Positions 43,119-52,534 of a stretch of 64,000 nt of DNA are shown in pieces. The stretch covers positions 109,859 to 173,858 of the forward strand of contig NZ_JOJE01000010.1 of assembly GCF_000720255.1 (NCBI RefSeq). The letters are read 5' to 3'. A program made the translations under genes and the position numbers. This DNA is from Streptomyces griseus subsp. griseus (GTDB taxonomy: Bacteria > Actinomycetota > Actinomycetes > Streptomycetales > Streptomycetaceae). Position 1 is the first letter of the stretch. Each line of letters opens with the position of its first letter. A model generated the notes under the pieces. That model had not been told where the DNA came from. It did not search any database and was given only the letters and a program-made list of their open reading frames with translations.

Positions 43119-44110
43119 GCGGCCAGCATCCTGGCCGCGTCGACGGCCCAGTACGTGAGGACGTTCTGCGCGCCGGCCCGCTTGATGCCGGTCAGCGTCT
43201 CCAGGATCGCCCGATCCCGGTCGATCCAGCCCTTCTCCGCGGCGGCCTCGACCATCGAGTACTCGCCGGAGATCTGGTACGCGGCGACCGGCACGTCCAC
43301 GGAGTCCGCGACGCGCGCGAGGATGTCGAGGTAGGGGCCGGCCGGCTTGACCATCACCATGTCGGCGCCCTCCTCCAGGTCGAGCGCCAGCTCGCGCAGC
43401 GACTCCCGCACATTGGCCGGGTCCTGCTGGTACGTCTTGCGGTCGCCCTTCAGCGACGAGCCGACGGCCTCCCGGAACGGCCCGTAGAAGGCGGAGGCGT
43501 ACTTCGCGGTGTAGGCGAGGATCGCGACGTCCTCCCGGCCGATCTGGTCCAGGGCGTCCCGGACCACACCGATCTGCCCGTCCATCATTCCGCTGGGCCC
43601 GACGACGTGCGCGCCGGCGTCCGCCTGGACCTGCGCCATCTCGGCGTACCGCTCGAGGGTCGCGTCGTTGTCGACACGGCCCTCCGCGTCCAGCACACCG
43701 CAGTGTCCGTGGTCGACGGTCTCGTCGAGGCACAGGTCGGACATGACGAGCAGGTCGTCGCCGACCTCGGCGCGTACGTCCCGCAGGGCGACCTGGAGGA
43801 TCCCGTCCGGGTCGGTCCCGGGCGTGCCCAGCGCGTCCTTCTTCGACTCCTCCGGCACTCCGAAGAGCATGATCCCGGAGATCCCGGCCTCCACCGCCTC
43901 CAGCGCGGCCTTCTTCAGACTGTCCCGGGTGTGCTGCACCACGCCGGGCATCGCCGCGATCGGCACCGGCTCGCTCACACCCTCCCGCACGAACGCGGGG
44001 AGGATGAAGTCGGCGGGGTGCAGGCGGGTCTCCGCGACCATGCGCCGCATGACGGGGGTGGTGCGCAGCCGACGCGGACGCGTACCGGGGAAGGATCCGT
44101 ACTTCGTCAT
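43112..44110 (-). CDS. hemB: Delta-aminolevulinic acid dehydratase (porphobilinogen synthase)
   Basis: 332 residues. It condenses two molecules of 5-aminolevulinate to porphobilinogen. The two catalytic lysines are K203 (TAKYAS) and K255 ([10 protein letters not shown]). The metal-binding segment reads [15 protein letters not shown] (C127, C137): it has two of the three cysteines of zinc-type enzymes, with Asp in the middle position, the common actinobacterial variant. It lies 2.3 kb away from the rex-hem operon and on the same strand, with its own start region. Confidence 0.95.
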   Translation of the reverse strand: MTKYGSFPGTRPRRLRTTPVMRRMVAETRLHPADFILPAFVREGVSEPVPIAAMPGVVQHTRDSLKKAALEAVEAGISGIMLFGVPEESKKDALGTPGTDPDGILQVALRDVRAEVGDDLLVMSDLCLDETVDHGHCGVLDAEGRVDNDATLERYAEMAQVQADAGAHVVGPSGMMDGQIGVVRDALDQIGREDVAILAYTAKYASAFYGPFREAVGSSLKGDRKTYQQDPANVRESLRELALDLEEGADMVMVKPAGPYLDILARVADSVDVPVAAYQISGEYSMVEAAAEKGWIDRDRAILETLTGIKRAGAQNVLTYWAVDAARMLAAQ

Positions 44111-44323
44111 GCACCTACGCTACGCCCGCCCCGCGCCCGCCTTTACCGACTGCCCGTCGGGGAGGCCGCCCTCACCGACTGCCCGCCGGGGGCCTTGTCG
44201 CACCGCCTTGTCGCACATGCGGGGCCCGCCCCCCGGGTCCATGCTGGAAGTACGCCCCTCAACAAACGGCAGCCCTCGACATGAACCCGCCGTACCTCCG
44301 TAGCCGCCCCCACGGAGCCCGCG

Positions 44324-45712
44324 ATGACCGCGACCCATCACACCCCGTCCGACCTGTTCGCCCTCTCCGGTGTCCGCGGCCCGGTGCTGCGCCCCGGCGA
44401 GGACGGTTACGTCGCCGAAGTGACCGGCTTCAACCTGGCGGCCGCGCACACCCCGGACGTCGTCGTCGGCGCGACCTGCGCCGACGACGTCGTGGGCGCG
44501 CTGCGCTGGGCCACCGCCACCGGCACCCCCGTCGCCGTCCAGGCCACCGGCCACGGCGCCAACTACCCCATCGACCACGGCCTGCTGATCACCACGTCCC
44601 GCATGACGGACGTGCGGATCGACCCGTCCGCGCGCACGGCGACGGTGGCCGCCGGCGCCAAGTGGCGCCATGTGCTGGAGGCTGCCGCCCCGCACGGCCT
44701 CGCCGCGCTGTGCGGCACGTCCACGGACGGGGGCGCCGTCGGCTACACGCTGGGCGGCGGCCTGCCGGTCCTCGGCCGGACCTACGGCTACGCGACGGAC
44801 CTCGTGCGCTCGTTCCGGCTCGTCACACCCGACGGGACGCAGCACGAGGTGGACGCCGGACACGATCCCGACCTGTTCTGGGCGCTGCGCGGCGGCAAGG
44901 GCAACGTGGGCGTGGTGACGGAGATGACCTTCGACCTCCTCCCGCTGCCGCGCATCCTCGGCGGCGGCATCTACTGCCCCGGCGAGCACGCGGAGGCGCT
45001 GCTGCGCACCTGGGCGAACTGGACGCCGACGCTGCCGATCGAGATGTGCTCGGCGTTCTCGCTGCTGCGGCTGCCCCCGCTCCCGGCGATCCCGGAACCG
45101 CTGCGCGGCGGTTTCTGGGCCCGCGTCGCGGTGGCGTGGACGGGCGAGCCGGCGGAGGGCGAGGCACGGCTGGCCCCGATCCGGGCGGCGGCGCCGGTCA
45201 CGGTCGACACGGTGACGGAGATGGACTACACGGCCGTGGACCGCATCTACATGGAGCCGCAGGACCCACTGCCCGCGAGGGAGTCCTGTGCGCTGTTGCG
45301 GGAGCTGACGCCCGAGGCGGTGGACACGTTCCTGTCCGAGGCCGGCCCGGCCGCGACCGACTACCCGCTGCTGCTGGTGGAGCTGCGCCACATGGGCGGC
45401 CAGCTGGCCCGTCCGCCCCGCCTGGAGGACGCGATCTGCGCGCGCGACGCCAGCTACTTCCTGGAGACGGTCGGCGTCCTCGTCTCGCCGGAGGCGGCCC
45501 GCGCCGTGGAGGAGGCCACGCTCTCCCTCCAGAGTGCGATGTCCCCCCACGGCACCGGCCTGACCATGGTCAACATCCACGGCACCCCGGGCGACGAGCG
45601 CGACCGCGCCCGGGCGTGGACCCCGGAGGTCTACGCCCGCCTGGGCCGCACGAAGACGACGTACGACCCGGACAACCTGCTGCGCTACGGGCACACGGTG
45701 GGCTCCGCTTAG
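44324..45712 (+). CDS. FAD-linked oxidase, berberine-bridge type
   Basis: 462 residues. The FAD-binding PCMH domain has ATGHGAN (H near residue 83, the covalent histidine attachment site) and YTLGGGLPVLGRTYGY. The C-terminal BBE segment ends YDPDNLLRYGH. In bicovalent relatives a cysteine in GxCxxVG also links FAD; here that stretch reads CGTSTDGGAVG with serine in the aligned place, so only the histidine link is expected. It probably oxidises a sugar, alcohol or secondary metabolite. It is alone, convergent with a DUF998 gene. Confidence 0.87.
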   Translation: MTATHHTPSDLFALSGVRGPVLRPGEDGYVAEVTGFNLAAAHTPDVVVGATCADDVVGALRWATATGTPVAVQATGHGANYPIDHGLLITTSRMTDVRIDPSARTATVAAGAKWRHVLEAAAPHGLAALCGTSTDGGAVGYTLGGGLPVLGRTYGYATDLVRSFRLVTPDGTQHEVDAGHDPDLFWALRGGKGNVGVVTEMTFDLLPLPRILGGGIYCPGEHAEALLRTWANWTPTLPIEMCSAFSLLRLPPLPAIPEPLRGGFWARVAVAWTGEPAEGEARLAPIRAAAPVTVDTVTEMDYTAVDRIYMEPQDPLPARESCALLRELTPEAVDTFLSEAGPAATDYPLLLVELRHMGGQLARPPRLEDAICARDASYFLETVGVLVSPEAARAVEEATLSLQSAMSPHGTGLTMVNIHGTPGDERDRARAWTPEVYARLGRTKTTYDPDNLLRYGHTVGSA

Positions 45713-45780
45713 GCACGGGCAGCTGGGGCAGACGGCGACCTCCCGATCACGCCGCTGACAGCCGATGCGGGCGATCACCA

Positions 45781-46488
45781 TCACGTGGTGCGGGTGCCGG
45801 CGCCCTGTCGGCGCGCGCGGGGCGCCTCCGCCGGTCCTGCCGGCGGCGCACCCTGCACGCGGGTCGACTGGCGGAACAGGCCGCGGACAGCGGCTGACAG
45901 CGCCCACACCAAGAGCGGGAACGCCGCCACCCGTTCCATGCCTCCCATCCCGAGTCCGAGGTAGTGGGAGGAGAGGAAGAGCCCGAAGGCCGTAAGCGCC
46001 GTCACTCCCAGCAGGCTGGTCGCCCAGCGCAGCGGGCCCGGCACATCGTCCGCCAGGCCGGCTCCCGCCACCACGAGCCCGATGTTGCCCATGGCCATGA
46101 CGAACAGCGCACCCAGGGCATGCTGGTTCTCGTGGACGTCCGCAGGTGCCAGCCCGACCAACACGAATCCCACACCGGCACAGCCCAGCAGGCACCGGGC
46201 CACGATCGCGGTCGCGCCTCTGTGCCACAGAACGCCGGTCAAGACGACGCCAACGACGAAAAGCGCTCCCAAGGCTGTGAACGAAACGTTCATCAGGCCG
46301 TGTTCGGGCGAGCAGATATAGCGGGGCTCAGGTTCCGGCTGCATGGCGCAGTGAGCATTACCCAGGTCGCTGATGTTGTTCCGCGCCCAGCTGTACGGCC
46401 TGGTCCAGGCCGCCCCGACAACCACCTGGGCCACAAAGAACTGCACCACACCCGCGGCCCAGGCGACGTATCCGATCCGGGTCCTCAA
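45781..46488 (-). CDS. DUF998 membrane protein
   Basis: 235 residues with six hydrophobic helices. It starts with WAAGVVQFFVAQVVVGAAW, followed by the DUF998 hallmark YSWARNNISDLGNAHC. A Pro/Arg/Ala-rich cytoplasmic tail closes it. DUF998 proteins are membrane proteins of unknown function; some are suggested to be involved in metabolite export. The ATG is followed closely upstream by AT-richer sequence, probably its promoter. Convergent with the FAD oxidase gene. Confidence 0.82.
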   Translation of the reverse strand: MRTRIGYVAWAAGVVQFFVAQVVVGAAWTRPYSWARNNISDLGNAHCAMQPEPEPRYICSPEHGLMNVSFTALGALFVVGVVLTGVLWHRGATAIVARCLLGCAGVGFVLVGLAPADVHENQHALGALFVMAMGNIGLVVAGAGLADDVPGPLRWATSLLGVTALTAFGLFLSSHYLGLGMGGMERVAAFPLLVWALSAAVRGLFRQSTRVQGAPPAGPAEAPRARRQGAGTRTT

Positions 46489-46635
46489 CTGTCCACTTTC
46501 TCTCGCACGTTCACGTGCGAACAGCGGATCACGAACGACCGGCCTCGGACCCTCCGGCGAGCCCCCGGGTACGGGGTGGGGCAGGCCATAGGTACCGCCG
46601 AGGCAAAGGGTGCACAGCGGTCCACGTCGCCATGA

Positions 46636-46676
46636 GAACGCCCCGCCGTCCCCCTCTTCGGGACGGCGGGGCGTTC
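46636..46676 (-). terminator. Terminator of the rex-hemACD operon
   Basis: A 17-base perfect stem, GAACGCCCCGCCGTCCC (46636-46652) with its complement (46660-46676), starts 34 bases beyond the hemD stop. Confidence 0.8.
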
Positions 46677-46709
46677 GAGGTCCTGCTCATGGCAGGCCAC
46701 GGGTCATGG

Positions 46710-48416
46710 CTAGGTCGTCGACCGACGCCTGCGCGCCCCCGGCCTCCGCTCGCTCGGCCGGGTCACCGGGTCGCCCGCCTCCAGCGCCGCGACGCGGCGC
46801 TTGGTGCCGAAGTCCGCCAGCGCCTCGGCCAGCTTGTGCACGGACGGCTCGGGAGCCATCACGTCCACCCGGAGTCCGTGCTCCTCGGCGGTCTTGGCGG
46901 TGGCCGGTCCGATGCAGGCGATCACGGTCACGTTGTGCGGCTTGCCGGCGATGCCGACCAGGTTCCGCACGGTGGACGACGACGTGAACAGCACCGCGTC
47001 GAAGCCACCGCCCTTGATCGCCTCCCGGGTCTCCGCCGGCGGCGGCGACGCCCGCACGGTCCGGTAGGCCGTGACGTCGTCGACCTCCCAGCCCAGCTCG
47101 ATGAGCCCGGCGACCAGGGTCTCCGTGGCGATGTCGGCGCGCGGCAGGAAGACGCGGTCGATCGGGTCGAAGACCGGGTCGTAGGGAGGCCAGTCCTCCA
47201 GGAGGCCCGCCGCCGACTGCTCACCGCTGGGCACCAGGTCCGGCTTCACACCGAACGCGATCAGCGCCTTGGCGGTCTGCTCGCCGACCGCCGCGACCTT
47301 GATCCCGGCGAACGCGCGGGCGTCGAGCCCGTACTCCTCGAACTTCTCCCGTACGGCCTTGACGGCGTTGACGGAGGTGAAGGCGATCCACTCGTAGCGG
47401 CCCGTCACCAGGCCCTTGACCGCCCGCTCCATCTGCTGGGGCGTGCGCGGCGGCTCGACGGCGATCGTCGGGACCTCGTGCGGCACCGCGCCGTAGGACC
47501 GCAGCTGGTCGGAGAGCGCCGCCGACTGCTCCTTCGTGCGCGGCACGAGCACCTTCCAGCCGAACAGCGGCTTGGACTCGAACCACGCCAGCTGGTCGCG
47601 CTGGGCGGGGGCGGAACGCTCACCGACCACGGCTATCACCGGCCGCGCGCCCTCGGGCGAGGGCAGCACCTTCGCCTGCTTCAGCGTCTGCGCGATGGTG
47701 CCCAGGGTCGCCGTCCAGGTCCGCTGCCGGGTGGTCGTGCCGGCGACGGTCACCGTCATCGGGGTGTCGGGCTTGCGGCCCGCGGCCACCAGCTCACCGG
47801 CGGCGGCCGCCACGGAGTCCAGCGTCGTGGAGACCACCACGGTCCCGTCCGACGCGCCGACCTCGGTCCAGCACCGGTCGGAGGCGGTGCGGGCGTCCAC
47901 GAACCGCACGTCCGTGCCCTGCGCGTCCCGCAGCGGGACACCGGCGTACGCGGGCACGCCGACGACCGCGGCGACACCCGGCACGACCTCGAAGGGCACG
48001 CCCGCGGCGGCGCAGGCGAGCATCTCCTCGGCGGCGTACGTGTCGAGTCCGGGGTCCCCGGACACCGCACGTACGACCCGCCTGCCGCCCCGCGCGGCCT
48101 CCATGACAAGATGTGCGGCATCCCGCACCACGGGGATCGGAACGGTCGTTGACGAGCCGTCAACAACCGTCAGCTGAGGCGCGCCTGTGCCCGGAACCGG
48201 GTCCGACGAGGGATCCGTCTCCGTGTCCACCATGGAGACACCCGGCCTGGCATGGACGCGTACGACGTCGAGCACCTCGTGCTCGGCGACCAGAACGTCC
48301 GCGTTGGCCAGCGCCTCCACGGCGCGCAGAGTCAGTAGTCCCGGATCCCCGGGTCCGGCACCTAGGAAGGTGACGTGCCCGTGTTCCGGACCGGCGGGAA
48401 GGGTGGTGGGGCTCAA
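46710..48416 (-). CDS. hemD: Fused uroporphyrinogen-III C-methyltransferase-like and uroporphyrinogen-III synthase
   Basis: 568 residues. The N-terminal 270 resemble the CobA/CysG SAM-dependent methyltransferase fold (VTFLGAGPGDPGLLTLRAVEAL, VRAVSGDPGLDTYAAEEM, and VPFEVVPGV). The C-terminal 270 are HemD (WKVLVPRTKEQSAALSDQL, FTSVNAVKAV, DAVLFTSSSTVRNL). The second half closes the tetrapyrrole ring to uroporphyrinogen III; the first would then direct some of it to siroheme or cobalamin. It overlaps hemC by four bases and ends before a strong hairpin. A basic 20-residue tail follows the HemD domain. Confidence 0.92.
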   Translation of the reverse strand: MSPTTLPAGPEHGHVTFLGAGPGDPGLLTLRAVEALANADVLVAEHEVLDVVRVHARPGVSMVDTETDPSSDPVPGTGAPQLTVVDGSSTTVPIPVVRDAAHLVMEAARGGRRVVRAVSGDPGLDTYAAEEMLACAAAGVPFEVVPGVAAVVGVPAYAGVPLRDAQGTDVRFVDARTASDRCWTEVGASDGTVVVSTTLDSVAAAAGELVAAGRKPDTPMTVTVAGTTTRQRTWTATLGTIAQTLKQAKVLPSPEGARPVIAVVGERSAPAQRDQLAWFESKPLFGWKVLVPRTKEQSAALSDQLRSYGAVPHEVPTIAVEPPRTPQQMERAVKGLVTGRYEWIAFTSVNAVKAVREKFEEYGLDARAFAGIKVAAVGEQTAKALIAFGVKPDLVPSGEQSAAGLLEDWPPYDPVFDPIDRVFLPRADIATETLVAGLIELGWEVDDVTAYRTVRASPPPAETREAIKGGGFDAVLFTSSSTVRNLVGIAGKPHNVTVIACIGPATAKTAEEHGLRVDVMAPEPSVHKLAEALADFGTKRRVAALEAGDPVTRPSERRPGARRRRSTT

Positions 48417-49390
48417 TGTGCTCGCTCCCCCATCAGACCGGCCGCGCCCTGGGCGAGCATCTCAGTCGCGAGTTCGCGACCGAGCGCCGTTGCCCGGTCG
48501 TGCGTCTCGGGCACGGGACCGGTGGTGGACAGCTGCACCATGCGCGTGCCGTCGGTGGTCCCGACGACTGCGCGCAGGCGCATTTCCTTGACAATCTGCC
48601 CGTCGGCCAGAAGGTCGGCCAGCGCGCCCACAGGGGCGCTGCAGCCGGCCTCCAGGGCGGCGAGCAGTGACCGCTCGGCGGTCACGGCGGCCCGTGTGAA
48701 CGGGTCGTCGAGCTCGGCGAGCGCGGCGATCAGTTCCGCCTGGTCGGCGGCGCATTCGATCGCCAGAGCCCCCTGGCCGGGGGCGGGCAAAACCGTGTCG
48801 ACCGACAGGAAGTCGGTCACTTCGTCACCGCGGCCGATCCGGTTCAGTCCGGCGGCGGCCAGCACGACCGCGTCGAGCTCACCGTCCCGTACGAATCCGA
48901 TCCGGGTGTCGACGTTCCCCCGTATCGGCACCGTCTCGATGTCCAGCCCGTGGCCGCGCGCGTACGCGTTCAGCTGCGCCATGCGACGCGGCGAACCGGT
49001 GCCGATGCGTGCCCCGCGGGGGAGGTCGGTGAACTTCAGGGCGTCCCGGGCGACGATCACGTCACGCGGGTCCTCGCGCACGGGGACGGCGGCCAGCACC
49101 AGTTCCTCGGGCTGCGTGGTCGGCAGGTCCTTCAGCGAGTGCACCGCGAAGTCGACCTCGCCGCGCAGCAGCGCGTCCCGCAGGGCCGTCACGAAGACGC
49201 CCGTGCCGCCGATCTGCGCGAGGTGCTCGCGGGAGGTGTCGCCATAGGTGGTGATCTCGACGAGTTCGACGGGCCGTCCGGTCATCCGGCGCACGGCCTC
49301 CGCCACCTGCCCGGACTGGGCCATGGCGAGCTTGCTCCGCCGGGTGCCCAGCCGCAGCGCGTGTTTGTCGTCTGTTCGCGGGGTACTCAT
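48413..49390 (-). CDS. hemC: Porphobilinogen deaminase (hydroxymethylbilane synthase)
   Basis: 325 residues. It joins four porphobilinogens into hydroxymethylbilane. Visible motifs are LRLGTRRSKLAMAQ, DFAVHSLKDLP, GTGSPRR, RGNVDTR, and LEAGCSAPVG with the dipyrromethane cofactor cysteine C250. All are intact. It sits between hemA and hemD with four-base overlaps on both sides, so the operon is tightly coupled under the Rex promoter. Confidence 0.95.
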   Translation of the reverse strand: MSTPRTDDKHALRLGTRRSKLAMAQSGQVAEAVRRMTGRPVELVEITTYGDTSREHLAQIGGTGVFVTALRDALLRGEVDFAVHSLKDLPTTQPEELVLAAVPVREDPRDVIVARDALKFTDLPRGARIGTGSPRRMAQLNAYARGHGLDIETVPIRGNVDTRIGFVRDGELDAVVLAAAGLNRIGRGDEVTDFLSVDTVLPAPGQGALAIECAADQAELIAALAELDDPFTRAAVTAERSLLAALEAGCSAPVGALADLLADGQIVKEMRLRAVVGTTDGTRMVQLSTTGPVPETHDRATALGRELATEMLAQGAAGLMGERAH

Positions 49391-51123
49391 GCGGACCCTC
49401 GGTTCTTCTCGGTGCTGTCCTCGGCCCGGGACACGGCGTCGACCGTCTCCTGGTCGAGGTCGAACAGGGTGCGCAGCGCGTCCGCGTACCCGGCGCCGCC
49501 GGGTTCGGCCGCGAGCTGCTTGACCCGGACGGTCGGCGCGTGCAGCAGCTTGTCGACGACGCGCCGCACGGTCTGGGTGATCTCCGCGCGGTGCTTGTCG
49601 TCGAGGCCGGGCAGCCGCCCCTCCAGCCGGGCGATCTCGCCGGCGACGACGTCCGCGGCCATGGTGCGCAGGGCGACCACGGTGGGCGTGATGTGCGCCG
49701 CCCGCTGTGCCGCCCCGAAGGCCGCGACCTCGTCGGAGACGATACGCCGGACCTGGTCGACGTCGGCGGCCATCGGGGCGTCCGCGGAGGCCTCGGCGAG
49801 GGACTCGATGTCGACCAGTCGCACCCCGGCCAGGCGGTGTGCGGCCGCGTCGATGTCGCGGGGCATGGCCAGGTCGAGGAGGAAGAGGACGGGCTCGGGC
49901 CGCGAGGCCTCGGCGGCCGGCTCGGGCCTGCGGCGCTCGGGGATGCGGCCGACGGTGGCCGCGGTCGCGGCGAGCGCGGTGATCAGCTCGGCGTCGGCCT
50001 CGGGGCTGCGGCGGGCCGCTTCCCGGCGGTCCACGGAGGCACCGGCGGCCCAGGCGGCGTGCTGCTCCAGCGTCGCCGCGTCCATCCCGGCCACGGCGGC
50101 CTCCCCCATGACGGAGAAGCCGGGCTGCACGGCGGACAGGTCGAGGGGGCAGTTCTCGTCGGTGCCGACGGTGGCGGGCGGCAGCGGGGTGTCCCGTACG
50201 TCGGCGCGCGGGGCGGCCGTACGACGGTCGTCGCCCTCGGCCGTACGGCGCTCGGCGCCGGTCTCCGCGACGGGCTCGCCGGTGCGGCCCTCGACCGCCT
50301 GCGCGACCGCCCCGGCGGTCAGGACGAGTCCCGTCGCGCCGGTACAGGAGACGGCGACGTCGGCACGTGTCAGCTCGACCGGCACCGATTCGATCGGTAC
50401 CGCGCGGGCCAGCACGTCCGTGTCGTCCCCCTCGCCCAGTATCTGCGCGAGGCGCTCGGCGCGGTCCTGGGTGCGGTTGGCGACGACGATCTCGGCGACC
50501 CCGGCGCGTGCGAGGGTCGCGGCGGCCAGGGACGACATGGAGCCGGCGCCGATGACCAGGGCCTTCTTGCCGCGCGCCCAGTTCTGGACGTCCGCGCCGG
50601 CGGCCAGCTGCTCCAGGCCGAAGGTGACCAGGGACTGTCCCGCGCGGTCGATCCCGGTCTCGGAGTGGGCGCGCTTGCCGACCCTGAGGGCCTGCTGGAA
50701 CAGGTCGTTGAGCAGGCGTCCGGCGCTGTGCAGTTCCTGGGCGCGGGCCAGGGAGTCCTTTATCTGGCCGAGGATCTGGCCCTCTCCGACGACCATGGAG
50801 TCCAGTCCGCAGGCCACCGAGAACAGGTGGTGGACGGCCCGGTCCTCGTAGTGCACATAGAGATAGGGAGTGAGTTCCTCCAGGCCGACCCCGCTGTGCT
50901 GGGCGAGCAGCGTGGACAGCTCGGCGACACCGGCGTGGAACTTGTCCACGTCGGCGTAGAGCTCGATGCGGTTGCAGGTGGCGAGGACCGCGGCCTCGGT
51001 GGCCGGTTCGGCGGCGACCGTGTCCTGGAGCAGCTTGGACTGGGCGTCCGCGCTCAGGGAGGCCCGCTCGAGGACGCTGACGGGTGCGCTGCGGTGGCTC
51101 AGTCCGACGACGAGGAGACTCAT
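49387..51123 (-). CDS. hemA: Glutamyl-tRNA reductase
   Basis: 578 residues; first committed step of the C5 pathway, reducing glutamyl-tRNA to glutamate-1-semialdehyde for HemL. The catalytic cysteine is C50 in VLATCNRIE, followed by SVACGLDSMVVGEGQILGQ and the NADPH fold VIGAGSMSSLAAATL (191-205). An insert of about 130 residues (roughly 278-410), rich in Arg/Ala/Glu/Pro, splits the NADPH domain just before LFLLDLAMPRDID. Such inserts occur in Streptomyces HemA. It overlaps rex and hemC by four bases each. Confidence 0.95.
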   Translation of the reverse strand: MSLLVVGLSHRSAPVSVLERASLSADAQSKLLQDTVAAEPATEAAVLATCNRIELYADVDKFHAGVAELSTLLAQHSGVGLEELTPYLYVHYEDRAVHHLFSVACGLDSMVVGEGQILGQIKDSLARAQELHSAGRLLNDLFQQALRVGKRAHSETGIDRAGQSLVTFGLEQLAAGADVQNWARGKKALVIGAGSMSSLAAATLARAGVAEIVVANRTQDRAERLAQILGEGDDTDVLARAVPIESVPVELTRADVAVSCTGATGLVLTAGAVAQAVEGRTGEPVAETGAERRTAEGDDRRTAAPRADVRDTPLPPATVGTDENCPLDLSAVQPGFSVMGEAAVAGMDAATLEQHAAWAAGASVDRREAARRSPEADAELITALAATAATVGRIPERRRPEPAAEASRPEPVLFLLDLAMPRDIDAAAHRLAGVRLVDIESLAEASADAPMAADVDQVRRIVSDEVAAFGAAQRAAHITPTVVALRTMAADVVAGEIARLEGRLPGLDDKHRAEITQTVRRVVDKLLHAPTVRVKQLAAEPGGAGYADALRTLFDLDQETVDAVSRAEDSTEKNRGSA

Positions 51124-51881
51124 GCCGGCATCACGGCGGGCATGTCCCCGTCAGGTCCCTTGCCGGCGGACTGCTTGCGGGCGGCGGTGGCGGGTACCGC
51201 GCCGTCGGCGGCGGCCTCCTCGCCGGCCTTGCGCTGCTCGTGGAAGGCGAGGATCTGCAGCTCGATGGAGAGGTCGACCTTGCGCACGTCGACGCCGTCC
51301 GGGACTGACAGCACGGTGGGCGCGAAGTTCAGGATGGAGGTGACCCCGGCGGCCACCAGCCGGTCGCAGACCTGCTGGGCGGCACCGGCGGGGGTCGCGA
51401 TCACGCCGATCGAGACGCCGTTGTCCTGGATGATCTTCTCGAGGTCGTCGCTGTGCCGCACCGGGATCCCGGCGACGGGCTTGCCGGCGAGCGCGGGGTC
51501 GGCGTCGATGAGGGCGGCGACCCGGAAGCCGCGCGAGGCGAACCCGCCGTAGTTGGCGAGGGCGGCGCCGAGGTTTCCGATACCGACGATGACGACCGGC
51601 CAGTCCTGGGTGAGGCCCAGCTCGCGCGAGATCTGGTAAACGAGGTACTCGACGTCGTAGCCGACGCCGCGCGTGCCGTAGGAACCCAGGTAGGAGAAGT
51701 CCTTGCGCAGCTTCGCGGAATTGACCCCGGCGGCGGCCGCGAGCTCCTCGGAGGAGACCGTGGGCACCGAGCGCTCCGACAGTGCGGTCAGAGCGCGGAG
51801 GTACAGCGGAAGCCTGGCGACGGTGGCCTCGGGAATCCCTCGGCTACGGGTCGCCGGTCGGTGAGTTCGGCCAGTTGCCAC
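51120..51881 (-). CDS. rex: Redox-sensing repressor Rex
   Basis: 253 residues from a GTG (complement of 51879-51881) preceded by CAGGAG. It has an N-terminal winged helix (IPEATVARLPLYLRAL, and SSEELAAAAGVNSAKLRKDFSYLGSYGTRGVGYDV) and a Rossmann domain with VIVGIGNLGAAL (98-109) for NAD(H). Rex binds DNA when NADH is low and leaves it when NADH rises. It represses respiratory genes and its own operon, here rex-hemA-hemC-hemD. A matching operator is 76-93 bases upstream. The C-terminal tail is Ala/Lys-rich. Confidence 0.95.
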   Translation of the reverse strand: MATGRTHRPATRSRGIPEATVARLPLYLRALTALSERSVPTVSSEELAAAAGVNSAKLRKDFSYLGSYGTRGVGYDVEYLVYQISRELGLTQDWPVVIVGIGNLGAALANYGGFASRGFRVAALIDADPALAGKPVAGIPVRHSDDLEKIIQDNGVSIGVIATPAGAAQQVCDRLVAAGVTSILNFAPTVLSVPDGVDVRKVDLSIELQILAFHEQRKAGEEAAADGAVPATAARKQSAGKGPDGDMPAVMPA

Positions 51882-51957
51882 GGTGCTCCTGCGGGTAGAG
51901 CGGGGCTGCAGGCGGTCGGACGTGCCATGACCGCCCCGTCGAATGCAGGCTATGTCT

Positions 51958-51975
51958 TTGTGAACGCGTGCACAA
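51958..51975 (-). promoter_or_regulatory. Rex operator (ROP) of the rex-hemACD operon
   Basis: TTGTGAACGCGTGCACAA is an almost perfect inverted repeat and differs at one core position from the published Streptomyces ROP consensus TGTGAACNNNTTCACA. It is 76 bases upstream of the rex GTG, fitting autoregulation. Confidence 0.8.
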
Positions 51976-52161
51976 AGATGGTGTCCGATTTGCCCGGCCA
52001 ACGTGACCGGGGTCACGCGCCCCCGGCGCACCTGTGTGGAACCGGCGCACAGGCGCCACCGTTCCTCTTCTCCTGGGGGCAAAACCGCACACTCTCCTCA
52101 CGAATCCCGCCCCCGAGACCAAGCCGCCATCGATCCTAAGCGACTTTGCCGACCAGTTGGA

Positions 52162-52431
52162 CTAGTCGGTCAGTGCCTTCCTGAGGCGTTCCTCGTTCAC
52201 GCGCCAGAAGGTGTGCTGCTTGCCGTCGACGAGCACGACAGGGATCTGCTCCCAGTACTGGTCGTGGAGTTGGGAGTCCTGGGTGATGTCCTTGCTCTCC
52301 CAGGGGACCCCGAGATCGCCGCACACCTTCTCGACCACGAGCTGTGCGTCATCACACAGATGGCAGCCGGGCTTTCGAACCAGTGTGACGAGACGCTCCC
52401 TGGGGGCGCTACGACGAAAGAGGGGACTCAT
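52162..52431 (-). CDS. Glutaredoxin-like protein
   Basis: 89 residues from the ATG complement of 52429-52431. The fold starts VTLVRKPGCHLCDDAQLVVEKV, with a CHLC redox pair (C23, C26), then QIPVVLVDGKQHTFWRVNE. It is a DUF836/glutaredoxin-like thiol protein, probably a small cytosolic disulfide reductase. It is divergent from the HAD phosphatase. Its start lies within the longest open frame of that gene, so the two genes either overlap head to head or the phosphatase starts later, at 52535. Confidence 0.8.
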   Translation of the reverse strand: MSPLFRRSAPRERLVTLVRKPGCHLCDDAQLVVEKVCGDLGVPWESKDITQDSQLHDQYWEQIPVVLVDGKQHTFWRVNEERLRKALTD

Positions 52432-52521
52432 GGCGCCATTCTCGCGCTTCTTCAACGGCGCGGTCGCGGAGAGTTCACAGTCTTCAAACCTTCCAGCTCC
52501 GGAACCACCGAACAAACTGGC

Positions 52522-52527
52522 TATGCT
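52522..52527 (+). promoter_or_regulatory. -10 element suggesting a leaderless HAD phosphatase mRNA
   Basis: TATGCT fits the Streptomyces -10 consensus and ends seven bases before the ATG at 52535, the usual spacing for leaderless genes. No clear -35 is seen. Confidence 0.4.
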
Positions 52528-52534
52528 CACGCTC

